Source of the DNA: an uncultured Allomuricauda sp.
Lineage (GTDB): Bacteria; Bacteroidota; Bacteroidia; Flavobacteriales; Flavobacteriaceae
Assembly (NCBI RefSeq): GCF_947501165.1
Contig: NZ_CANMUU010000005.1
Span: 53,369-117,368 of the forward strand
Length of the DNA: 64,000 bases
Direction of reading: 5' to 3'
The translations under genes were made by a program, and so were the position numbers. Shown piece by piece: positions 44,081 through 52,010 of the stretch (position 1 is the stretch's first letter; the number at the start of each line of letters is the position of its first letter). The notes below the pieces were generated by a model that worked only from the letters and a program-made list of their open reading frames with translations, had not been told where the DNA came from and did not search any database.

Positions 44081-45253
44081 ATGAATAACACGTATTATAA
44101 TGAAGAGCATAAGCTGTTTCGCGATAGCTTAAGGGATTTTTTGCAAAAGGAGGTAGTTCCCCATGTAGATGATTGGGAGCAAACAGGAGTAATAGACCGT
44201 TCTATTTGGAAAAAGTTTGGGGATATGGGGTATTTGGGACTCAAATATCCGGAAACATATGGAGGCCTAGACTTAGATTTCTTTTACACAGTTATTTTGC
44301 TTGAAGAGTTGCAAAGGGTAAATTCAGGCGGCTTTGCAGCTGCTATCTGGGCCCACATGTATTTGGCCATGACCCACTTGAATGCCGAAGGGGATGAGCG
44401 TATCAAAAATGAATATTTGGCGCCGAGCATTATGGGCGATAAAATAGGATGTCTTTGTATTACCGAACCTTTTGGGGGGTCCGATGTGGCTGGTATGCGT
44501 TCCACTGCCGTAAAAAAGAATGACCATTACTTGTTAAATGGATCCAAGACATTCATCACCAATGGTTTCTATAGTGATTATTTAGTGGTTTCCGCCAAAA
44601 CACAGCCGGAATTAGGCAATAAGGGCATAAGTATCTTTTTGGTAGATCGTGATGCGCCGGGTGTTTCCGCCACCAAGCTTGATAAGCTAGGATGGAGAGC
44701 TTCAGATACAGCAGAAATCGCATTTGATAATGTTAAACTACCGTTGGAAAATTTGATGGGAGAAGAGAACAAAGGGTTTTCCTATCTAATGCAGCATTTA
44801 GATTTAGAACGTTTGGTAATGGGCATCAATGCTCATGCTAGGGCAGAATTTGCACTTGACTATACTATGGAATACATGAAAGAGCGTACCGCTTTCGGAA
44901 AATCTTTAGACACTTTTCAAGCGCTTAGGCATACCATGGTTGAACTGACTTCTGAAATGGAGATGTGCAAAAGCTACAATTACATGGTAGCCAATCAATT
45001 GAACCAAGGTATTTATTCTGTCAAAGAAGCAACAATTTCAAAACTTATGTCCACCAAGATGGCGGACAAGGTCATTGATGGATGTCTTCAAATGTTGGGA
45101 GGGTATGGCTATATGGAAGAGTATCCTTTGGCAAGAATGCTTCGTGATAGCCGATTGGGTCGCATAGGCGGAGGTACTTCAGAAATACTAAAGGAGATAT
45201 TGGCCAAAATTATGCTAGACAAGAAAAGCTTTGCTCCTGTACCGCAGAGTTAA
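44081..45253 (+). CDS. acyl-CoA dehydrogenase
   Basis: A 390-residue FAD enzyme that oxidises acyl-CoA thioesters. Motifs: CITEPFGGSDVAGMRSTA (123-142), NGSKTFITNG (153-162), and a C-terminal GRIGGGTSEILKEILAK. The catalytic base is probably E243 in LDLERLV, since GGGTSE at the other site has Gly instead of Glu; this is the isovaleryl/long-chain-type arrangement. The natural acyl group is unknown. It starts 8 bases after the helix-hairpin-helix gene. Confidence 0.92.
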   Translation: MNNTYYNEEHKLFRDSLRDFLQKEVVPHVDDWEQTGVIDRSIWKKFGDMGYLGLKYPETYGGLDLDFFYTVILLEELQRVNSGGFAAAIWAHMYLAMTHLNAEGDERIKNEYLAPSIMGDKIGCLCITEPFGGSDVAGMRSTAVKKNDHYLLNGSKTFITNGFYSDYLVVSAKTQPELGNKGISIFLVDRDAPGVSATKLDKLGWRASDTAEIAFDNVKLPLENLMGEENKGFSYLMQHLDLERLVMGINAHARAEFALDYTMEYMKERTAFGKSLDTFQALRHTMVELTSEMEMCKSYNYMVANQLNQGIYSVKEATISKLMSTKMADKVIDGCLQMLGGYGYMEEYPLARMLRDSRLGRIGGGTSEILKEILAKIMLDKKSFAPVPQS

Positions 45254-45292
45254 ATTTTAGGCATAGAATATTTCATAATTCAAATTAAGTCC

Positions 45293-45300
45293 TATCTTTG
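45293..45300 (+). promoter_or_regulatory. -7 box of the rpsU promoter
   Basis: TATCTTTG, a perfect TAnnTTTG consensus, 35 bases before the rpsU ATG. A clear -33 TTG is not visible at the expected distance. Confidence 0.7.
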
Positions 45301-45320
45301 CCGTCCAAAATACAAAAGAA

Positions 45321-45326
45321 AGGAGG
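45321..45326 (+). promoter_or_regulatory. strong Shine-Dalgarno sequence of rpsU
   Basis: AGGAGG lies 9 bases before the ATG at 45336, an ideal Shine-Dalgarno. Most genes here lack one. In Flavobacterium ribosomes the anti-SD is sequestered by proteins that include bS21, the product of this gene, so this site may let ribosomes lacking bS21 translate rpsU preferentially and autoregulate it (established for F. johnsoniae; inferred here). Confidence 0.75.
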
Positions 45327-45335
45327 TTGTAGCCC

Positions 45336-45530
45336 ATGTTGATAATACCAGTAAAAGAAGGAGAAAATATAGATAGAGCTTTAAAACGCTTCAAACGAAA
45401 GTTTGACAAGACAGGCACCATGCGCCAGTTGCGTACAAGACAACAATATACCAAGCCTTCTGTGAAGCGAAGAGCTGAGGTGCAAAAAGCACAGTATATT
45501 CAAGGCCTTAGAGATAGCGAAGAGATTTAA
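45336..45530 (+). CDS. rpsU: 30S ribosomal protein bS21
   Basis: A 64-residue ribosomal protein, MLIIPVKEGENIDRALKRF with a basic middle (KRKFDKTGTMRQLRTRQQ), of normal length. bS21 sits by the 3' end of 16S rRNA and blocks the anti-Shine-Dalgarno in Bacteroidota. It has its own consensus promoter, a strong SD and a strong terminator, so it is a monocistronic unit. Confidence 0.97.
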   Translation: MLIIPVKEGENIDRALKRFKRKFDKTGTMRQLRTRQQYTKPSVKRRAEVQKAQYIQGLRDSEEI

Positions 45531-45554
45531 AGCTATATCTAACAATATATATCA

Positions 45555-45590
45555 CATCCCCTGCAGAATTTCTGCGGGGGATGTTTTTTT
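45555..45590 (+). terminator. terminator after rpsU
   Basis: CATCCCCTGCAG (45555-45566) pairs with CTGCGGGGGATG (45572-45583) over 12 bp with one G-U pair and a 5-base loop, followed by seven T (45584-45590). Confidence 0.93.
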
Positions 45591-45621
45591 AGGGCATACT
45601 CTAATTTGATACCTTTGGAAT

Positions 45622-46512
45622 ATGTCTGTCAAAGCATTCATTGACTATTTAAAACTGGAGAAGAACTATTCCAAGCATACCTTGGTTGCTTATGAAAAGG
45701 ATTTGGAAACATTCACCCATTTCTGTTCAAACGAATTTGAGGTCAATGATATTAATGAAATTCCTTATTCTTTTATTCGGAATTGGATTGTACAATTGGC
45801 CGATAGCGGTGTGACCAATAGAAGTATCAATCGCAAAGTTTCTTCCCTAAATGCGTATTACAAGTTTCTTCAAAAAACTGGTCAGATTACATCCTCACCT
45901 CTAGTCAAGCACAAAGCCTTAAAGACCAAAAAGAAAGTGGAGGTGCCTTTTTCAGAAATTGAGATGGATAAAGTATTGACATTAATTCCTTTCACAGATA
46001 ATTTTGTGGGTCTAAGAGATAGGTTAATGATAGAAATGCTATACGCCACAGGGATTAGAAGAGTTGAACTGGTAAATCTTAAACTCAATGATATCGATTG
46101 GGCCAAAAAAACCGTAAAAGTATTGGGCAAGAGGAATAAAGAACGTATCCTGCCCCTATTGCCAGGCGTAATTTCTCTAATGCAGCATTATATTGAAGAG
46201 CGTTCCAAACTTGAAAACATTCTTGATAAGGCTTATCTGTTTTTAACGCAGGGAGGACTTAAAATTTATGAAACACTTGTTTATCGCACTATAAATAAGT
46301 ATTTTAGTTTGGTATCTCCTAAAGTAAAAAGAAGTCCGCATGTCTTAAGACATACCTTCGCAACACATTTACTGAATCAAGGAGCAGATTTGAATGCTGT
46401 GAAAGAGTTATTGGGCCATGCAAGCTTGGCGTCCACACAAGTGTACACCCATAATAGCATAGCTGAGCTAAAAAAAGCACACCTCAAGGCCCATCCCAGG
46501 AACAAGAAGTAA
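45622..46512 (+). CDS. xerC: tyrosine recombinase XerC/XerD
   Basis: A 296-residue site-specific recombinase. The N-terminal SAM-like DNA-binding domain covers 1-100. Catalytic residues R146 (ATGIRRVEL), K170 (LGKRNKER), H240, R243 (HVLRHTF), H266 (LGHASLA) and nucleophile Y275 (VYTH) are all present. It resolves chromosome dimers at dif with a partner recombinase. Its context (rpsU upstream, hpf downstream) is the conserved flavobacterial housekeeping locus, not an integron or mobile element. Confidence 0.9.
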   Translation: MSVKAFIDYLKLEKNYSKHTLVAYEKDLETFTHFCSNEFEVNDINEIPYSFIRNWIVQLADSGVTNRSINRKVSSLNAYYKFLQKTGQITSSPLVKHKALKTKKKVEVPFSEIEMDKVLTLIPFTDNFVGLRDRLMIEMLYATGIRRVELVNLKLNDIDWAKKTVKVLGKRNKERILPLLPGVISLMQHYIEERSKLENILDKAYLFLTQGGLKIYETLVYRTINKYFSLVSPKVKRSPHVLRHTFATHLLNQGADLNAVKELLGHASLASTQVYTHNSIAELKKAHLKAHPRNKK

Positions 46513-46571
46513 AAATCTTGTTGAAGTTTAACCTGTCTACCTCTATTGGTGGTCCTAAAAACAAAAACCAT

Positions 46572-46874
46572 ATGAAAGTAAATGCACAATCTGTAAATTT
46601 TGTGGCTGATGGAAAACTGATTGACTTCGTTCAAAAAAGAATGGATAAGTTAGATCAGTTTTATGATAAAGTGATTAGTTCTGATGTCTATTTGAAGGTG
46701 GATAACACCAGTGCAAAGGAGAATAAGATTGTGGAAATTAAATTGTTAGTACCCAGAGATAAATTCATTGTAAAAAAACAATGTAAATCCTTTGAAGAAG
46801 CGGTTGATTCTGCCTGTAGTTCTTTGGAAAGACAGCTAGTAAAAAAGAAGGAAAAATTAAGGGCCAAAGCGTGA
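46572..46874 (+). CDS. hpf: ribosome hibernation-promoting factor
   Basis: A 100-residue short-form HPF/RaiA. Pattern: MKVNAQSVNFVADGKLIDFVQKRMDKLDQFYDKVISSDVYL, then strands and a helix with EEAVDSACSSLERQLVKKKEK. It binds the 30S subunit in stationary phase. The ATG at 46572 is chosen; an upstream frame extension (46518) belongs to the non-coding gap after xerC. Confidence 0.9.
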   Translation: MKVNAQSVNFVADGKLIDFVQKRMDKLDQFYDKVISSDVYLKVDNTSAKENKIVEIKLLVPRDKFIVKKQCKSFEEAVDSACSSLERQLVKKKEKLRAKA

Positions 46875-46896
46875 TTAAAATTTTTGAAAATTTATT

Positions 46897-46925
46897 TTGA
46901 TTAAAAAAATAAATCTATACATTTG
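46897..46925 (+). promoter_or_regulatory. promoter of the tRNA-tuf-secE operon
   Basis: A -33 TTG (46897-46899) and a -7 TACATTTG (46918-46925), separated by 18 bases: the best complete Bacteroidota promoter in the window. It drives the tRNA cluster and tuf and perhaps the genes beyond. Confidence 0.78.
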
Positions 46926-46974
46926 CAGTCCGTTAGAAATAGCGGACTTTTTTTATGGAAAAAAGGATATAAAT

Positions 46975-47048
46975 GCCGATGTAGCTCAGCTGGCTAGAGC
47001 AGCTGATTTGTAATCAGCAGGTCGTGGGTTCGAGTCCCTCCATCGGCT
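46975..47048 (+). tRNA. tRNA-Thr(TGT)
   Basis: 74 bases. Acceptor arms GCCGATG/CATCGGC pair over 7 bp, the anticodon stem is GCTGA/TCAGC with loop TTTGTAA, and the T loop is GGGTTCGAGTCCC. The anticodon TGT reads ACA/ACG threonine codons. CCA is not encoded. Confidence 0.96.
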
Positions 47049-47070
47049 CGTAAGTTACTGAAAATAAGGC

Positions 47071-47153
47071 GGGGAGATACTCAAGCGGCCAACGAGGACA
47101 GACTGTAAATCTGTTGGTTTTCACCTTCGCAGGTTCGAATCCTGCTCTCCCCA
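47071..47153 (+). tRNA. tRNA-Tyr(GTA)
   Basis: 83 bases with a long variable arm (class II). The acceptor pair is GGGGAGA/TCTCCCC, the anticodon loop CTGTAAA carries GTA, and the T arm is GCAGGTTCGAATCCTGC. Confidence 0.95.
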
Positions 47154-47230
47154 CAAAAAGTTGTTAAGGAAACAACTTGATAGAGAAGTTTTTTGAAATG
47201 TTGGAATTATTTTGGACAAGTTCCAAAAAT

Positions 47231-47303
47231 GCGGGAGTAGCTCAGTTGGTAGAGCGTCAGCCTTCCAAGCTGAATGTCGCCGGTTCGAACCCGGTCTCCC
47301 GCT
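47231..47303 (+). tRNA. tRNA-Gly(TCC)
   Basis: 73 bases. Acceptor GCGGGAG/CTCCCGC, anticodon stem TCAGC/GCTGA with loop CTTCCAA, T arm CCGGTTCGAACCCGG. Confidence 0.96.
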
Positions 47304-47401
47304 CTAAAGACGAATTTTAAACTCTGAATAGTAGAGTGAAAAATTTGTCAAGGGCAAAGTCAAGGTAAACCTTGTCTCAAGCTCTTCAATAAGAGAATAT
47401 T

Positions 47402-47426
47402 GTCATTCCTGTGAAGGCAGGAATCT
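47402..47426 (+). repeat. short GTCATTCCTG-type palindrome between tRNA genes
   Basis: ATTCCTG-TGAAGG-CAGGAAT forms a 7-bp hairpin preceded by GTC. It shares its GTCATTCC end with the trp-operon repeats and its GGAATC shoulder with the element at 21761. It lies in the 171-base gap between tRNA-Gly and tRNA-Thr(GGT). That gap also holds a small CAAGGT/ACCTTG hairpin and no gene. Confidence 0.6.
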
Positions 47427-47474
47427 CTTCCTTTTAAATAAGGAACTTTAAAGGTGGTTGATTCAACACTTTAC

Positions 47475-47546
47475 GCCGGTGTAGCTCAGGGGTAGAGCGT
47501 TTCCTTGGTAAGGAAGAGGTCACGGGTTCAAATCCCGTCATTGGCT
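47475..47546 (+). tRNA. tRNA-Thr(GGT)
   Basis: 72 bases. Acceptor GCCGGTG/CATTGGC pairs with two G-U, anticodon loop TTGGTAA carries GGT, and the T arm is ACGGGTTCAAATCCCGT. A second threonine isoacceptor next to tuf is usual for this locus. Confidence 0.94.
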
Positions 47547-47594
47547 CGAAAACGATTTGTACACTAATATAAACTAAGATTAAAATTATTTAAA

Positions 47595-48782
47595 ATGGCA
47601 AAGGAAACTTTTGATCGTTCCAAACCGCACTTAAATATTGGTACTATTGGACACGTAGATCATGGTAAAACAACATTGACTGCTGCTATTACCACTGTTT
47701 TGGCTAATGCTGGTTTGTCTGAACTTCGTAGCTTCGATTCTATTGATAATGCTCCGGAGGAAAAAGAAAGAGGTATTACTATTAATACATCTCACGTAGA
47801 ATACCAGACTCAGAACCGTCACTATGCGCACGTTGACTGTCCTGGTCACGCGGATTACGTAAAAAACATGGTTACTGGTGCTGCTCAAATGGACGGTGCT
47901 ATTTTGGTTGTTGCTGCAACTGATGGTCCTATGCCACAAACTCGCGAGCACATCCTTTTGGGTCGTCAGGTAGGTATTCCTCGTATCGTTGTTTTCTTGA
48001 ACAAAGTGGATATGGTGGATGACGAAGAGCTATTAGAGCTTGTTGAAATGGAAGTAAGAGAATTGCTTTCTTTCTACGAGTATGATGGTGATAACGGTCC
48101 TGTTATATCTGGTTCTGCTTTAGGTGCCTTGAATGGTGAGCAAAAGTGGGTTGATACCGTAATGGAATTGATGGCTGCTGTGGATGAGTGGATTGAATTG
48201 CCAGAAAGAGACGTTGAGAAAGATTTCTTGATGCCTGTTGAGGATGTATTCACTATTACAGGTCGTGGAACAGTTGCAACTGGTCGTATCGAAACTGGTG
48301 TTGCCAACACAGGTGATGCGGTAGATATTATTGGTATGGGTGCTGAGAAATTAGCTTCTACTATTACTGGTGTTGAGATGTTCCGTAAGATTTTGGATAG
48401 AGGTGAAGCTGGAGATAATGTAGGTATCCTTTTGAGAGGTATTGAAAAATCCGATATCAAAAGAGGTATGGTAATCTGTAAGCCAGGTTCTGTTAAGCCC
48501 CACGCTAAATTCAAAGCTGAGGTTTATATCCTTAAAAAAGAAGAAGGTGGACGTCACACTCCATTCCATAACAACTACCGTCCTCAGTTCTACGTTCGTA
48601 CAACTGACGTAACAGGAAACATTAACCTTCCTGATGGAGTTGAAATGGTTATGCCGGGTGATAACTTGACCATTACAGTTGATTTGATTCAGCCAATCGC
48701 ATTGAGCGTTGGACTACGTTTTGCTATCCGTGAAGGTGGTAGGACTGTTGGAGCTGGTCAGGTTACTGAAATCCTAGATTAA
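47595..48782 (+). CDS. tuf: elongation factor Tu
   Basis: A 395-residue GTPase that delivers aminoacyl-tRNA to the ribosome. P-loop GHVDHGKTT is at about 18-26, switch/G3 [10 protein letters not shown]4 NKVD, and domains 2-3 are complete. Codons look strongly biased to translationally favoured choices, as expected. It is flanked by tRNA-Thr upstream and tRNA-Trp downstream. Confidence 0.98.
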   Translation: MAKETFDRSKPHLNIGTIGHVDHGKTTLTAAITTVLANAGLSELRSFDSIDNAPEEKERGITINTSHVEYQTQNRHYAHVDCPGHADYVKNMVTGAAQMDGAILVVAATDGPMPQTREHILLGRQVGIPRIVVFLNKVDMVDDEELLELVEMEVRELLSFYEYDGDNGPVISGSALGALNGEQKWVDTVMELMAAVDEWIELPERDVEKDFLMPVEDVFTITGRGTVATGRIETGVANTGDAVDIIGMGAEKLASTITGVEMFRKILDRGEAGDNVGILLRGIEKSDIKRGMVICKPGSVKPHAKFKAEVYILKKEEGGRHTPFHNNYRPQFYVRTTDVTGNINLPDGVEMVMPGDNLTITVDLIQPIALSVGLRFAIREGGRTVGAGQVTEILD

Positions 48783-48802
48783 TTATAGTATAAAGTATAT
48801 TG

Positions 48803-48843
48803 CACTAAAGGGTGTCCGTCTAAATGGCGGATACCTTTCAGTG
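48803..48843 (+). other. long RNA hairpin between tuf and tRNA-Trp
   Basis: Two 16-base arms (48803-48818 and 48828-48843) pair throughout except for one A-C mismatch and two G-U pairs, around a 9-base loop. There is no T run after it, so it is probably a processing site (RNase III or similar) or a stability element rather than a terminator. It sits 20 bases after the tuf stop. Confidence 0.65.
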
Positions 48844-48852
48844 TAAATATAA

Positions 48853-48925
48853 ACGGGTGTAGCTCAGTTGGTAGAGCACTGGTCTCCAAAACCAGGTGTC
48901 GGGAGTTCGAGTCTCTCCTCCCGTG
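48853..48925 (+). tRNA. tRNA-Trp(CCA)
   Basis: 73 bases. Acceptor ACGGGTG/CTCCCGT with one mismatch (T-T), anticodon stem CTGGT/ACCAG with loop CTCCAAA, T arm GGGAGTTCGAGTCTCTCC. It lies between tuf and secE, the conserved position. Confidence 0.94.
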
Positions 48926-48947
48926 CTGAAAAAATACATTTTTTGTT

Positions 48948-49136
48948 ATGTTGACATATGTAAAGGAATCTTTTGAGGAATTGAAAAATAACGTAACCTG
49001 GTTAAACAGGGAAAAAGCATCTAACCTTATGGTTGTTGTTGCTGTTTTTTCCATTCTTTTTGCTCTTGCAACCTGGGGAGTGGATTCTTTGTTCAGCAAA
49101 TTGATAACACTGTATTTTGATAAAGTAATAGGATAG
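48948..49136 (+). CDS. secE: preprotein translocase subunit SecE
   Basis: A 62-residue single-helix subunit of the SecYEG channel. The cytosolic amphipathic part is KESFEELKNNVTWLNREKASN, and the transmembrane helix is at about 27-48. The short one-helix form is typical of most bacteria. It precedes nusG by 6 bases. Confidence 0.95.
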   Translation: MLTYVKESFEELKNNVTWLNREKASNLMVVVAVFSILFALATWGVDSLFSKLITLYFDKVIG

Positions 49137-49142
49137 TTCGTT

Positions 49143-49694
49143 ATGTCAGAAGTTCTTGAGAAAAAATGGTATGTGGTACGAGCTGTCAGTGGCCAAGAGA
49201 ATAAAATCAAAGGTTACATTGAGAGTGAAGTAGAGCGAAATGGTTTTGGTGATTACCTAGAGGATGTTTTGGTTCCTACTGAAAAAGTGATTCAAATCCG
49301 AAATGGAAAGAAAATCAATAAAGAAAGAGTTTACTTTCCTGGGTATATTATGATTAAAGCCAACCTTGGTGGTGAAATGGTTCATATCATTAAATCCATT
49401 ACCAATGTAATAGGGTTTTTAGGAGAAACCAAAGGTGGTGATCCTGTACCATTACGTAAATCTGAAGTGAATCGAATGCTAGGTAAGGTGGATGAGTTGG
49501 CTGTGAATACTGACAATGTGGCGATTCCATTCATTCTTGGCGAAACTGTAAAGGTTATTGATGGCCCTTTCAATGGTTTTAATGGAACTGTTGAGAAAAT
49601 CAATGAAGAAAAGCGCAAGCTTGAGGTTATGGTAAAGATTTTCGGAAGAAAGACACCATTGGAACTCAGCTATATGCAGGTAGAAAAAGTTTAA
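49143..49694 (+). CDS. nusG: transcription termination/antitermination protein NusG
   Basis: A 183-residue elongation factor: NGN domain (WYVVRAVSGQENKIKGYIESEV), a linker near 110-125 and a KOW domain with KVIDGPFNGFNGTVEKINEEKRKL. It binds RNA polymerase and ribosomal S10. Normal length. Confidence 0.97.
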   Translation: MSEVLEKKWYVVRAVSGQENKIKGYIESEVERNGFGDYLEDVLVPTEKVIQIRNGKKINKERVYFPGYIMIKANLGGEMVHIIKSITNVIGFLGETKGGDPVPLRKSEVNRMLGKVDELAVNTDNVAIPFILGETVKVIDGPFNGFNGTVEKINEEKRKLEVMVKIFGRKTPLELSYMQVEKV

Positions 49695-49760
49695 TAGAGC
49701 TGTTACATATAAAAAGTTGTGTTGCTTCCAATTGACACACTTTCATTTTAATTAAAAACA

Positions 49761-50198
49761 ATGGCAAAAGAAGTAGATAAGGTAGTTAAATTACAAGTTA
49801 GGGGAGGTGCTGCGAATCCATCGCCACCGGTTGGACCCGCCTTAGGTGCTGCTGGTGTTAACATTATGGAGTTCTGTAAGCAGTTTAATGCGCGTACACA
49901 GGACAAACCTGGTAAAGTTTTACCAGTTGTTATCACCGTTTACAAAGACAAATCTTTCGAGTTTGTTGTAAAAACACCACCCGCGGCAGTTCAATTGTTG
50001 GAAGCGGCTAAGATTAAAAAAGGATCTGGCGAACCTAACAGGGTTAAATCAGGTAGTGTATCCTGGGATCAGGTAAAAGCAATTGCTGAGGACAAAATGG
50101 TCGATTTAAATGCTTTTACAGTGGAATCTGCAATGAGTATGGTTGCAGGTACTGCTAGATCAATGGGACTTAAAGTAGCTGGTAAAAGACCTTTTTAA
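49761..50198 (+). CDS. rplK: 50S ribosomal protein uL11
   Basis: A 145-residue stalk-base protein: N-terminal [21 protein letters not shown] and a C-terminal rRNA-binding domain. The 66-base gap upstream contains a partial hairpin (AAAGTTGTGT against ACACACTTT with one bulge) that could be the uL1 autoregulatory site for the rplKA pair, as in other bacteria; this is an inference. Confidence 0.97.
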   Translation: MAKEVDKVVKLQVRGGAANPSPPVGPALGAAGVNIMEFCKQFNARTQDKPGKVLPVVITVYKDKSFEFVVKTPPAAVQLLEAAKIKKGSGEPNRVKSGSVSWDQVKAIAEDKMVDLNAFTVESAMSMVAGTARSMGLKVAGKRPF

Positions 50199-50216
50199 AA
50201 TCTAAAGCAATTTATA

Positions 50217-50906
50217 ATGGCAAGATTGACTAAAAAGCAAAAAGAAGCCCATGCCAAGATAGAGAAGAACAAACTCTATTCTTTGGAAGAGGCATCAGCT
50301 TTAATAAAAGAAATTACCAATGTAAAATTTGACGCTTCTGTTGATTTGGCAGTTCGTTTGGGTGTAGATCCAAGAAAAGCCAATCAAATGGTACGTGGTG
50401 TTGTAACACTTCCCCACGGAACAGGTAAGGAAGTTAAGGTTTTAGCTTTGGTGACCCCCGACAAAGAAGCAGAAGCTAAAGAGGCTGGTGCTGATTTTGT
50501 AGGGTTGGATGAATATTTGGATAAAATAAAAGGCGGATGGACCGATGTGGATGTTATCATCACCATGCCTAGTGTAATGGGTAAACTTGGACCCTTAGGT
50601 AGAATTTTGGGACCTAGAGGATTGATGCCCAATCCAAAAACCGGAACTGTGACGATGGATGTAGCTAAAGCTGTAACCGATGTCAAAGGAGGTAAAATCG
50701 ATTTTAAAGTGGACAAAACTGGAATTGTACACGCAGCTATAGGTAAATCATCTTTTTCCGCAGATAAAATTGCTGGAAACGCTAAAGAATTGATAGATAC
50801 TTTGGTGAAGTTGAAGCCAGCTGCTGCTAAAGGGATTTATATGAAAAGTATTTACCTCTCTAGTACAATGAGTCCCAGTGTTCAATTAGATCCAAAAGCA
50901 GTTTAA
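50217..50906 (+). CDS. rplA: 50S ribosomal protein uL1
   Basis: A 229-residue L1-stalk protein. Signature near the middle: [29 protein letters not shown]. It represses its own operon by binding mRNA in many bacteria. Starts 18 bases after rplK. Confidence 0.97.
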   Translation: MARLTKKQKEAHAKIEKNKLYSLEEASALIKEITNVKFDASVDLAVRLGVDPRKANQMVRGVVTLPHGTGKEVKVLALVTPDKEAEAKEAGADFVGLDEYLDKIKGGWTDVDVIITMPSVMGKLGPLGRILGPRGLMPNPKTGTVTMDVAKAVTDVKGGKIDFKVDKTGIVHAAIGKSSFSADKIAGNAKELIDTLVKLKPAAAKGIYMKSIYLSSTMSPSVQLDPKAV

Positions 50907-50931
50907 TAACTGGTAGCTCAATAATTTAATT

Positions 50932-51447
50932 ATGACAAGAGAAGAAAAAGCAATCGTAATAGAGGACTTGACTGCACAGTTGGCCGATAATGCCAATATT
51001 TACTTGGCGGATATATCCGGTTTGGACGCCGTTGACACTTCTAACCTTAGAAGGGCATGTTTCAAGGCGAACATTAAGCTTGCAGTAGTGAAGAATACCT
51101 TGCTTGCAAAAGCAATGGAAGCTTCAGATAAGGAGTTTGGTGAACTTCCCGAAGTATTGAAGGGTAATACATCTTTGATGTTATCTGAAACTGGGAATGC
51201 ACCGGCGAAACTTATCAAAAACTTTAGAAAGAAATCCGATAAACCTGTACTTAAAGGAGCTTTTATAGAAGAGGCTGTTTACGTAGGGGACGAAAACCTG
51301 GATGCACTTGTAAATATCAAGTCCAAAGAGGAAGTTATCGGGGATATCATTGGATTGTTACAATCCCCAGCCAAAAACGTTATTTCTGGTCTTAAGTCCG
51401 GAGGTGGTAAATTGGCAGGTATCCTTAAAACCCTTTCTGAAAAATAA
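50932..51447 (+). CDS. rplJ: 50S ribosomal protein uL10
   Basis: A 171-residue stalk scaffold that binds L7/L12 dimers. It starts MTREEKAIVIEDLTAQL and includes KNTLLAKAMEAS and a C-terminal helix for L12. It is 25 bases after rplA, too short for a long L10 leader of the E. coli type, so stalk autoregulation may differ. Confidence 0.96.
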   Translation: MTREEKAIVIEDLTAQLADNANIYLADISGLDAVDTSNLRRACFKANIKLAVVKNTLLAKAMEASDKEFGELPEVLKGNTSLMLSETGNAPAKLIKNFRKKSDKPVLKGAFIEEAVYVGDENLDALVNIKSKEEVIGDIIGLLQSPAKNVISGLKSGGGKLAGILKTLSEK

Positions 51448-51499
51448 TTCGCGCACAATAACTAAGTATATTTTAAAAATTTGATTAAACGATAGAAAA

Positions 51500-51883
51500 A
51501 TGGCAGATTTAAAAGATTTTGCAGAACAGTTGGTTAACCTAACCGTAAAAGAGGTAAACGAGTTGGCTGACATATTAAAAGAAGAGTACGGTATCGAGCC
51601 TGCTGCTGCTGCAGTTGCAGTTGCTGGAGGTGGTGCTGCCGCTGGTGGTGGTGAAGAAGCCGCTGAAGAAAAGTCAGAATTTGACGTAATCCTTAAGGCT
51701 CCAGGAGGTTCTAAACTAGCTGTAGTTAAGTTGGTTAAAGAACTTACAGGTCTTGGATTGAAAGATGCTAAAGAAATCGTTGACAGTGCTCCTAAAGCAG
51801 TGAAAGAAGGAGTTGCTAAAGACGAAGCAGAAGGTATCAAAAAATCTTTGGAAGAAGCAGGAGCAGAAGTTGAGCTTAAATAA
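51500..51883 (+). CDS. rplL: 50S ribosomal protein bL12
   Basis: A 127-residue stalk protein: N-terminal dimer region, an Ala/Gly-rich hinge (about 34-53) and the C-terminal [32 protein letters not shown] domain that binds translation GTPases. Confidence 0.97.
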   Translation: MADLKDFAEQLVNLTVKEVNELADILKEEYGIEPAAAAVAVAGGGAAAGGGEEAAEEKSEFDVILKAPGGSKLAVVKLVKELTGLGLKDAKEIVDSAPKAVKEGVAKDEAEGIKKSLEEAGAEVELK

Positions 51884-51907
51884 TAGCTTTTACCATATAA
51901 ATTGGGT

Positions 51908-51947
51908 TAAGGTCTTTCCATAAAATGGTCAGACCTTAGCCTGTTTT
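51908..51947 (+). terminator. probable partial terminator between rplL and rpoB
   Basis: TAAGGTCT (51908-51915) pairs with AGACCTTA (51931-51938), and an inner CCAT/ATGG (51918-51921, 51925-51928) extends it; TTTTT follows at 51943-51947. A leaky terminator here would keep stalk proteins in excess over polymerase subunits, as in E. coli. The spacing of 4 bases between stem and T run makes it weak, in agreement with partial read-through. Confidence 0.7.
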
Positions 51948-52010
51948 TATAGCGATGTGTGATGGCACACATGACCCAATAGAGAATTCACTATCAAAAT
52001 TTGTCCATTG

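Noticed and set aside
45622..46512. xerC considered as an integrase of a mobile element
   Set aside because: Housekeeping neighbours (rpsU, hpf, tuf cluster), full XerC-type residues and no att-like repeats or tRNA disruption.
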